Of a stretch of DNA of 64,000 nucleotides, positions 51,788 through 58,460 are shown piece after piece (the first letter of the stretch is position 1; every line of letters begins with the position of its first letter). This DNA comes from Saccharothrix saharensis (GTDB lineage Bacteria; Actinomycetota; Actinomycetes; Mycobacteriales; Pseudonocardiaceae), in NCBI RefSeq assembly GCF_006716745.1, contig NZ_VFPP01000001.1:7885386-7949385 (forward strand), read 5' to 3'. Both the position numbers and the translations under genes were made by a program. Below the pieces are notes generated by a model, which ran no database searches, was not told the DNA's origin, and worked only from the letters and a program-made list of their open reading frames with translations.

Positions 51788-52971
51788 GCGGGCTGGACGC
51801 GCGGCTCGTGGCGCTGCGCGACCAGGTGCGCGAGTGGGGTGCGGACTTCCGCCGGCTCGGGCTCGCGCTCGACCGCGACCCCGAGCTGATCCGCGAGCAC
51901 TTCGACCTGCCCGCCGTGCGGTACCTGTCGACGATGGGCATCCCGCCGGAGTACGGGAACGTGCCCATCCCCATCGCGGGCAACCGGTTCTACGGCACGT
52001 TGGCGCTCGAACGGGCGATCATCATGGAGGAGTTGGCCTGCGCCGACGTCGGCATGCTGGTCGCCTCGCCCGGCCCGCTGCTGGCCGGGGTGCTGGTCGA
52101 CCTGCTCGCCGACCACGAGCAGAAGGAGTGGTTCTACGGCCGGATGCTCGCCGAGCCGCTGTGGACGTTCTTCGCGCTCACCGAACCCGACCGCGGCTCC
52201 GACGCGGGTGGCCTCACGTCGACGTTGACGCCGGTCGACGGGGGCGCGGTGCTCTCCGGCGCGAAGCGGTACGTCGGCAACGCCTGCCGGGCACAGCTCG
52301 GCGTCGTGTTCGCCCGCGTCGGCTCCGGCCCGCTCGGCATCAACGCGGTGCTGGTGGAGACGCCGGCACCGGGGTTCTCGGCGACCGCGCTGGACAGCAT
52401 CGGCCTGCGCGGCGCGCGGATCAGCGCCGTCGAGCTCGACGACGTGCACGTGCCCGCGTCGCGCTTCGTCGGGCGGCACCTCTCGCCGTCGCGGCGCGGC
52501 ATGTGGGCGTTCGTGCAGACGTTCAACCTGCTCCGCCCCGGTGTCGCGGCGATCGCGCTGGGCATCGCGCGGGCGGCGCACGAGTACGTCCGCGACAACC
52601 GCACGACGTTGCGCCGCGACGAGCGCGACCGGCTCGACGAGCTGGGCCGGCGGATCACGGCGGCACGCGCGCTCGTGCACCTGGCCGCCCGCGCGGTCGA
52701 CGCCCGCACCTCCGACGGCTACCTGGCGTCGGCGGCGAAGGCGCGCGCGTCCCAGCTCGCGCTCGACGCGACCCGCTCGGCCTGCGAGTTCTTCGGCGTC
52801 GGCGCCCGGTTCGACCACCCGCAGCTGGACAAGCTGGTCCGCGACGCGCGCGGGCTGGAGTTCATCGAGGGCACGTCGAACATGCAGAAGCTGAACCTGT
52901 TCCAGGGCCTGTTCACCGGGAAGCTGGACCGGGACGACCCGTTCCGGGTGGGCGTCGGCTCACCGCGCTGA
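51784..52971 (+). CDS. acyl-CoA/ACP dehydrogenase
   Basis: This 395-residue flavin dehydrogenase is complete. It has an N-terminal helical domain, the FAD/substrate beta domain with FFALTEPDRGSDAGGL (about 130), and a C-terminal four-helix domain ending in the catalytic Glu motif FIEGTSNMQKLNLFQGLF (about 365). It should introduce an alpha-beta double bond into an acyl thioester, perhaps the ACP-bound starter. The GTG at 51784 overlaps the stop of the partner gene. Its 3' end overlaps the convergent P-loop kinase gene by 59 bp. Confidence 0.85.
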   Translation: MSGLDARLVALRDQVREWGADFRRLGLALDRDPELIREHFDLPAVRYLSTMGIPPEYGNVPIPIAGNRFYGTLALERAIIMEELACADVGMLVASPGPLLAGVLVDLLADHEQKEWFYGRMLAEPLWTFFALTEPDRGSDAGGLTSTLTPVDGGAVLSGAKRYVGNACRAQLGVVFARVGSGPLGINAVLVETPAPGFSATALDSIGLRGARISAVELDDVHVPASRFVGRHLSPSRRGMWAFVQTFNLLRPGVAAIALGIARAAHEYVRDNRTTLRRDERDRLDELGRRITAARALVHLAARAVDARTSDGYLASAAKARASQLALDATRSACEFFGVGARFDHPQLDKLVRDARGLEFIEGTSNMQKLNLFQGLFTGKLDRDDPFRVGVGSPR

Positions 52972-53530
52972 ACCCCGCGGACCACCGCGCCACCGCGGCG
53001 GTCGACCGCAGCCGCACCCACGGTACCCCGGCCCGCGCCAGCAGGCCGGGGTACTCGGCGAGGTGCCTGCGCCGGGCCTTCACCGCCCACACCAGCACCG
53101 AGTTCCGGCCGACGAGGAACGCGGGCGTCTCCCGGTTGCCGTTCCACAGCTCGGTCCGGCGCGCGATCCGGACCGCGCTGCGCCACGCCAGCCGCGGCAG
53201 CACCACCCGCAACGGCAGGTCCAGCCACACGATCAGGTCGGCCCGGTGCCACAGCACGTCCGCGGTCAGCTTGGCCAGGTTGCCGTCGACCACCCAGGCG
53301 GGCCCCTCGGTGGCCGCCGCCAGCCGGGCCCGGAACTCGTCGTCCGGCGGCGTGCTCCAGCCCGGGCCGTGCTGGAGGGCGTCGAGCTCGACGTGCGGGC
53401 TGCCGACCACCCGGGCCAGCCGCCGCGCCACCGTCGACTTGCCCGCGCCGCTCACCCCGAGGACGACGATCCGGCGCACGGATGGCTGATCCACCACCCC
53501 ACTCGACCACACCGCCGCGGTCGCGTCCAC
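52913..53530 (-). CDS. P-loop kinase (adenylate kinase / topology modulator-like)
   Basis: This protein of about 200 residues has Walker A in RRIVVLGVSGAGKSTVARRLA (about 25-32), DALQHGPGW typical of the FlaR/adenylate-kinase-like topology modulation group, and an Arg-rich lid. The family phosphorylates nucleotides or small molecules, and no substrate can be named. The start is uncertain between the GTG at 53530, 6 bp after the Gfo/Idh stop, and inner GTGs near VVDQPSV. It is on the strand opposite the main operons and may not be a cluster gene. Confidence 0.7.
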   Translation of the reverse strand: MDATAAVWSSGVVDQPSVRRIVVLGVSGAGKSTVARRLARVVGSPHVELDALQHGPGWSTPPDDEFRARLAAATEGPAWVVDGNLAKLTADVLWHRADLIVWLDLPLRVVLPRLAWRSAVRIARRTELWNGNRETPAFLVGRNSVLVWAVKARRRHLAEYPGLLARAGVPWVRLRSTAAVARWSAGFSAVSRRPPGTGRPGPASR

Positions 53531-53536
53531 CGGGAA

Positions 53537-54448
53537 TCAGCGGCCCGCGCCGGCGTGCAGGCGGGTGAGGGCCGCGGCGGTGGCGAAGCCCAGGACCGGG
53601 TCCGGCCGGTCGGACAGCAGGCTCGCGTACAGCGGCCGGTAGTGCGCGACCTTGCGCGGGGTCCGGCCGTCGCCGCCGTGCGTGGCCAGCAGCTCGCCGC
53701 CCCGGTACGCGAACCCCGTCATCGCCGTGTGGTCCAGCCACACCTCCACGTCGCCGCACGTCACCGCGCTGGACTTGCTGCTCGCCCCGGTGCGCCAACT
53801 GGTGTGCAACCTGGCCGTGCCCTCCGCACCCCGCGACCGGAACGACGCGGTGGCCCAGCAGGTGTCGCCCTCGTCCAGCAGCGACGTCACCCCGGTGACC
53901 TCCACCAGCCGGGACAGCACGGTGAGCTGGTTGATCCCCGAGTCCGCCCACGCCGAGACGTACGACATGAACGCCCGCTCGCCCTTGAGCGCGTACGGGT
54001 CGTAGAACGCCGACGTGATCCCGGTGACCGGTCCCCACGACGGGTGCGCCGCGAGCAGGTCGGCGGCCCACACCACCTCCGGCGAGAACGCGAAGTGGTG
54101 CGCGGCGAACAACCGGTCGCCTCCCGCCGCGCCCAACCGGTCCAGCGACGCCGGGTCCAGCACCATCGGTTTCTCCACCAGCACGCGGGCGGCCGAGCCC
54201 GTCAGGGCCGTCACGGCGAGGTCGGCGTGCGAGTCCGCCGGCGTCGCGACCACCACCAGGTCCGGCCGGTGCGACGACAGCGCGGCGGCGAGGTCGGGGT
54301 AGTGCGCGGGCGTGGCGCCGCGGAACGCGGGCGGACCCGCGTTCGGGTCGACCGTGCACACCAGGTCCACATCGGACCGCTCCGCCAGCACTTCCAGATG
54401 CGTGCGGGCGATCGTGCCCACCCCCGCCAACGCCACTCGTGTCGTCAC
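53537..54448 (-). CDS. Gfo/Idh/MocA family oxidoreductase
   Basis: This protein of about 303 residues has the Rossmann start RVALAGVGTIARTHLEVLAE, the signature ARVLVEKPMVLDP (about 95) and a substrate domain with SYVSAWADSGINQLTVLSRL. It is a second, diverged member of the family in this cluster (the other is at 40.2 kb). I chose a GTG close to the Rossmann fold because the upstream open frame runs into the halogenase terminator. It could act on a sugar, a cyclitol or an imine. It probably forms an operon with the P-loop kinase gene. Confidence 0.78.
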   Translation of the reverse strand: MTTRVALAGVGTIARTHLEVLAERSDVDLVCTVDPNAGPPAFRGATPAHYPDLAAALSSHRPDLVVVATPADSHADLAVTALTGSAARVLVEKPMVLDPASLDRLGAAGGDRLFAAHHFAFSPEVVWAADLLAAHPSWGPVTGITSAFYDPYALKGERAFMSYVSAWADSGINQLTVLSRLVEVTGVTSLLDEGDTCWATASFRSRGAEGTARLHTSWRTGASSKSSAVTCGDVEVWLDHTAMTGFAYRGGELLATHGGDGRTPRKVAHYRPLYASLLSDRPDPVLGFATAAALTRLHAGAGR

Positions 54449-54488
54449 CACACCCCGAGTATCCACGAAGGACGTCCCGGCACACGGC

Positions 54489-54525
54489 GACGAGCCCACC
54501 GGGCCGGGGGACCGGTGGGCTCGTC
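54489..54525. terminator. terminator of halogenase gene
   Basis: A perfect 14-bp stem (GACGAGCCCACCGG and complement) with a 9-nt loop starts 24 bp after the halogenase stop. On the plus strand it is followed by TCTTT. It separates the halogenase from the Gfo/Idh gene. Confidence 0.85.
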
Positions 54526-54548
54526 TCTTTCCCGGGGGGAGGGAAGTC

Positions 54549-56141
54549 CTACTTGCCGTGCAGCTGCTTGAGGTACTCGTAGGTGCTGGGCAGCGTGGTC
54601 AGCAGCTCCTTCTGGGTCTGCTTGATCTGGGCGAACACCGGCTCCGCCGAGTCCAGCACGTCCTGGCGCGCGGCCAGCGCGGGCAGGCTGTGGTCGGGCA
54701 GGTAGTCCAGCCCGGCGAAGATGCAGTAGTAGTTCGAGTTGTTCCAGAAGTTGCGGAACTCCGCGTCGAAGTTCGCGTAGTAGGTCGACTCGTCGGTGAT
54801 CGGCATGTTCACCGCCAGGCCCGCCTTGTACATGCGGACCTTCTCCTGGAAGTCGTCCGCCAGCCGCAGCTCCTTGCACGCCTGCCAGAACGCGGTGTCG
54901 TTGCGCGGCGCGAAGCTGAAGTGGCCCTGCACGAAGTCGCGCGAGTCGTCGAACATCGTCTCGATCTCCGCGTTGAAGCGGTCCTGCAGGATCGAGTCGA
55001 AGTTCTTGTCCGGGAAGTACTTCGCCAGCTGGTACAGCGCCGCGTAGACGAAGTAGATGCCGGTCGACTCCAGCGGCTCCAGGAAGCAGGAGGCCAGGCC
55101 GATCGAGACGACGTTCTTCACCCACGCGCGGCGGTTGCGGCCGACGCGGAACTTGATCTGGTTGAGGTTCGCCGTCTCCGGGTCGAGCCCCCACATGGTG
55201 CAGAACTCCAGCGTCGCGTCGTCCCGCGTCTGGAAGCGGCTGGAGAAGACGTAGCCGGTGCCGAAGCGGCCCAGCATCGGGATCTTCCACGCCCACCCGC
55301 TCGACATCGCGATCGAGGACGTGTACGGCTCCACGCCGTTGGCCGCGTCGTCGTGCGGCACCTGCGTCGCCACCGCGCTGTCGTTGAGCAGGTGGTCGCT
55401 CATGTCCAGGAACGGTTCCTTCATCGCCTGGTTGATGAGCAGGCCGCGGAAGCCCGAGCAGTCGATGAACAGGTCACCCTCGATGGTGAGCCCGCCCTCG
55501 GTCTTGAGCGCCGAGACGTGACCGCGCTGGTCGATGACCGCCTCGGTCATCAGGTCCTGGATGTGGATCGCGTTCTGGTTCTCGATCGACCACTTGCGCA
55601 GGAACGGCGAGATCAGGTTGGTGTCGAAGTGCCACGCGTAGTTGGTCCACTTCGTGCCGTCCATGAACCGCGGCGACAGCTTCGCGTCCAGGATCGGGGG
55701 CTCGCGGTAGCAGGCGTAGTCGAACGGCTCGTCGGTCTGGCCGGTGAGCTTCTTGTGCGCCCAGTAGTGCGACAGCGGCTGGTTCTCGTGGTTGGGCAGC
55801 AGGCCGAACAGGTGGTAGTAGTGGTCGGTCCCGTCGCCGTACGGGCGCGGGTCCGCCTCACCGCGGCCCGGGGTGCGCCAGTTGGTGAACTTGATGCCCA
55901 TCTTGTAGCTGGCGTTGCACTCGCGCATCCAGTCCTCTTCGGCGATGCCGAGGAACTCGAAGAACGTCTTGTGCAGGTTGGGGACGGTCGCCTCGCCCAC
56001 GCCGATCTTGGGGATCGAGGGCGCCTCCAGCACGGTGATGGTCACACCGGGGCCCAGCGCCTTGCCGAGGTACGCCGCGGCCATCCAGCCCGCGGTGCCG
56101 CCACCGAGCACCACGACCTTCTTGATCCTACGATCTTCCAT
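54549..56141 (-). CDS. FADH2-dependent tryptophan halogenase
   Basis: This 530-residue flavin-dependent halogenase is closely similar to PrnA/RebH in length and in sequence recalled from memory. The FAD motif VVLGGGTAGWMAA is at 10-23, the catalytic Lys80 is in NASYKMGIKFTNW, the diagnostic GWAWKIP is at about 282, and Glu355 is in SCFLEPLESTGIYF. The tryptophan-pocket segment FRNFWNNSNYYCIFAG is also present. It should chlorinate free tryptophan, and the ring position cannot be fixed from sequence alone. The ATG follows GGGAGG. No flavin reductase gene is in the window. TATAG boxes lie upstream. Confidence 0.9.
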   Translation of the reverse strand: MEDRRIKKVVVLGGGTAGWMAAAYLGKALGPGVTITVLEAPSIPKIGVGEATVPNLHKTFFEFLGIAEEDWMRECNASYKMGIKFTNWRTPGRGEADPRPYGDGTDHYYHLFGLLPNHENQPLSHYWAHKKLTGQTDEPFDYACYREPPILDAKLSPRFMDGTKWTNYAWHFDTNLISPFLRKWSIENQNAIHIQDLMTEAVIDQRGHVSALKTEGGLTIEGDLFIDCSGFRGLLINQAMKEPFLDMSDHLLNDSAVATQVPHDDAANGVEPYTSSIAMSSGWAWKIPMLGRFGTGYVFSSRFQTRDDATLEFCTMWGLDPETANLNQIKFRVGRNRRAWVKNVVSIGLASCFLEPLESTGIYFVYAALYQLAKYFPDKNFDSILQDRFNAEIETMFDDSRDFVQGHFSFAPRNDTAFWQACKELRLADDFQEKVRMYKAGLAVNMPITDESTYYANFDAEFRNFWNNSNYYCIFAGLDYLPDHSLPALAARQDVLDSAEPVFAQIKQTQKELLTTLPSTYEYLKQLHGK

Positions 56142-56247
56142 CGAGGTTTGTCCTCCCGTCATGATCACGACAAAGGTCGCGGAACCGACGTTCGCCGCAG
56201 TGCTGCCGGTGTTCGAAGGGCGATTGCCCGGAATATTCGTGTGGGAC

Positions 56248-56280
56248 AACCTGAACGCAAATAGCTATAGAACGTCTATA
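56248..56280 (-). promoter_or_regulatory. SARP-type promoter of halogenase (TATAG boxes)
   Basis: Read on the minus strand, TATAGAC (56280-56274) and TATAGCT (56269-56263) are separated by 4 bp, and a -10-like CAGGTT (56253-56248) follows 9 bp later. The word matches the PKS promoter boxes. The halogenase start is about 107 bp downstream. Read on the plus strand the same DNA gives CTATA pairs without a good -10. Confidence 0.6.
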
Positions 56281-56289
56281 TCCGATGCC

Positions 56290-56332
56290 GTCAGCCGCGT
56301 GTCAGCGGGTTGTCAGCCGTGTTCGCCACGAT
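56290..56332 (+). promoter_or_regulatory. SARP-type promoter of SbnB-SbnA-NRPS operon (GTCAG boxes)
   Basis: The heptamers GTCAGCC (56290-56296), GTCAGCG (56301-56307) and GTCAGCC (56312-56318) have exact 4-bp spacers, and CACGAT (56327-56332) lies 8 bp after the last as a -10. The word class matches the KAS III promoter. The SbnB start is 68 bp downstream. Confidence 0.7.
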
Positions 56333-56399
56333 GTGGTGGTGATCGCCGCCCGATCGGGTCGGCGCTGCTCGGGGACCTGCACGAGAAAGGGACGGTAAC

Positions 56400-57422
56400 G
56401 TGGCACCTGCCTTCGCGGTGATTTCCGGCGCTCAGGTGAACCAGGTATTGCGAGGGCGGGAGAAGCACGTTCTCGAACTGATCGAGGCCGCCTACCGGTG
56501 GCACGGCGAAGGCGACTCGGTCAATCCTCCGTCCTATTTCCTGCGGTTCCCCGAAGATCCCTCGTCGCGGATCATCGCGCTGCCCGCGTCGCTCGGCGGC
56601 GACATCGGCGTGCACGGGGTCAAGTGGATCTCCAGCTTCCCCGCGAACGTCGCCGCGGGCCTGCCGCGCGCGTCCGCCGTGCTGATCCTCAACGACCGCG
56701 AGACCGGCTACCCGATCGCCTGCCTGGAGAGCTCCATCGTCAGCGCGGTGCGCACCGCCGCGTCCGCCGCCCTGGCCGCGGACTGGCTCAGCCGCGGCCG
56801 CAACCGGCCGACGCGGGTCGGGTTCGTCGGCACCGGCCTGATCGCCCGCTACATCCACACCTACCTGACCGCGACGGGGTGGAGCTTCGACGAGGTCGGC
56901 GTGCACGACCTGAGCGCCGACTCCGCCGCCGGCTTCCGCGAGTACGCCGAGTCCGCGGGTGACGGCGTGGTGCGGGTCCACGACAGCGCGGAGAGCCTGA
57001 TCCGGTCGAGCGACCTGGTCGTGTTCGCCACCGTCGCGGGCACGCCGCACGTCTCCGACCCGACGTGGTTCGACCACAACCCGCTGGTGCTGCACGTGTC
57101 GCTGCGCGACCTGTCGCCCGAGGTGATCCTCGCGTCCACCAACCTGGTGGACGACGTGGAGCACTGCCTGAAGGCGAACACGTCGCCGCACCTGGCCGAG
57201 CAGCTCACCGGCAACCGCGACTTCCTGTCCGGCACGTTGCACGACGTCATGACCGGCGCGGTGACGCCACCGGCGGACCGGCCGCTGGTGTTCTCCCCGT
57301 TCGGCCTCGGCGTGCTGGACCTGGCGGTCGGCAAGCACGTCTACGACGAGGTGTCGCGGGCGGGCGAGCTGGCCGTGGTCCCGGACTTCTTCTTCGACCT
57401 CGACCGCTACGGCAAGCGCTGA
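56400..57422 (+). CDS. sbnB: SbnB-like 2,3-diaminopropionate biosynthesis dehydrogenase
   Basis: This 340-residue ornithine cyclodeaminase/mu-crystallin-fold enzyme is of the SbnB type. SbnB oxidises N-(1-amino-1-carboxyethyl)-glutamate with NAD to release 2,3-diaminopropionate and 2-oxoglutarate. The family marks GVKWISSFPANVAAGLPRASAVLILND (about 75-100), CLESSIVSAVRTAASAALAA and the Rossmann loop RVGFVGTGLIARYI (about 140) are present, with FSPFGLGVLDLAVGKHVYD near the end. GTG start; AAAGGGA lies upstream. It is the first gene of the operon with sbnA and the NRPS. Confidence 0.9.
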   Translation: MAPAFAVISGAQVNQVLRGREKHVLELIEAAYRWHGEGDSVNPPSYFLRFPEDPSSRIIALPASLGGDIGVHGVKWISSFPANVAAGLPRASAVLILNDRETGYPIACLESSIVSAVRTAASAALAADWLSRGRNRPTRVGFVGTGLIARYIHTYLTATGWSFDEVGVHDLSADSAAGFREYAESAGDGVVRVHDSAESLIRSSDLVVFATVAGTPHVSDPTWFDHNPLVLHVSLRDLSPEVILASTNLVDDVEHCLKANTSPHLAEQLTGNRDFLSGTLHDVMTGAVTPPADRPLVFSPFGLGVLDLAVGKHVYDEVSRAGELAVVPDFFFDLDRYGKR

Positions 57423-57458
57423 GCCGCCTGACCGTGCCCCTCGCCTAGGAGTCGGCGC

Positions 57459-58460
57459 ATGCCAGTGATATCGACGCCCCAGGAGTTCAACGTGGACGAC
57501 CTCTACGTCGACCTCCGGGGGCTCTCGGGCCACCCGCTGTACCTCAAGTGCGAAGGGTTCAACTTCGCCGGGTCCATCAAGCTCAAGGCCGCCAACGAGA
57601 TGGTGTCGGCGGCGGTGCGCGCCGGCACGCTGCGCGAGGGCGCCACGCTGGTGGAGAGCTCGTCGGGCAACCTCGGGGTGGCGCTGGCCCTGGTGGCGGC
57701 GAGCCGCGGCTACCGGTTCCTGTGCGTCACCGACGCGCGCTGCAACCTCGCCACCAGGCAGCTGATGGAGGCGTTGGGCGCGCAGGTGCACATCATCACC
57801 GAGCCCGACCCGGAGACCGGGTACCTCGGCGCCCGCATCCGCCACGTGCGGGAGCTGTGCGAGAACGAGAACCACGTGTGGCTCAACCAGTACGCCAACC
57901 CGGCGAACTGGGTGGCGCACTACCAGAGCACCGGCCCGGAGATCCTCAAGAGCTTCCCCGAGGTCGACGTGGTGTTCATCGGCGCGGGCAGCACCGGCAC
58001 GCTGATGGGCTGCGCCCGGTACTTCAAGGAGACCAAGCCGTCGGTGCGGATCGTCGCGGTGGACGCGGTCGGCTCGGTCACCTTCGGCACGCCCGCCCAG
58101 CCCCGGATGGTGCCGGGCCTGGGCACCAGCGTCCGCCCGCCGCTGCTGGACGAGTCCTACGTGGACGAGGTGCTGCACGTGGCGGAGAGGGACACCGTGC
58201 GCGCCTGCCGGACGCTGCTGCGGCACGGGTTCCTGTTCGGCGGCTCGACCGGCACGGTGCTGTCCGGCGCCACCGACTGGCTCGCGCGCCACCGGCCCGA
58301 CGGCGACGTGACCGCGGTCGCGATCGCGCCGGACCTGGGCGACCGCTACCTGGACACCGTCTACCACGACCAGTGGATCGCGGACATCTACGGCGCGGAC
58401 CTGCTCGGCGACCAGCTCGCCGCGGCCGATCCCGCGACGCTTGCGAGGAGAATGCCATGA
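57459..58460 (+). CDS. sbnA: SbnA-like 2,3-diaminopropionate biosynthesis synthase
   Basis: This 333-residue fold-type II PLP enzyme resembles cysteine synthase and SbnA. SbnA joins O-phosphoserine and glutamate to N-(1-amino-1-carboxyethyl)-glutamate. The PLP Lys is in FNFAGSIKLKAANEM (about 45), substrate loop VESSSGNLGVALALVA (about 70) and phosphate loop FIGAGSTGTLMGCA (about 178). TAGGAG precedes the ATG. Its stop overlaps the NRPS start (ATGA), so diaminopropionate supply and use are translationally linked. Confidence 0.9.
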   Translation: MPVISTPQEFNVDDLYVDLRGLSGHPLYLKCEGFNFAGSIKLKAANEMVSAAVRAGTLREGATLVESSSGNLGVALALVAASRGYRFLCVTDARCNLATRQLMEALGAQVHIITEPDPETGYLGARIRHVRELCENENHVWLNQYANPANWVAHYQSTGPEILKSFPEVDVVFIGAGSTGTLMGCARYFKETKPSVRIVAVDAVGSVTFGTPAQPRMVPGLGTSVRPPLLDESYVDEVLHVAERDTVRACRTLLRHGFLFGGSTGTVLSGATDWLARHRPDGDVTAVAIAPDLGDRYLDTVYHDQWIADIYGADLLGDQLAAADPATLARRMP

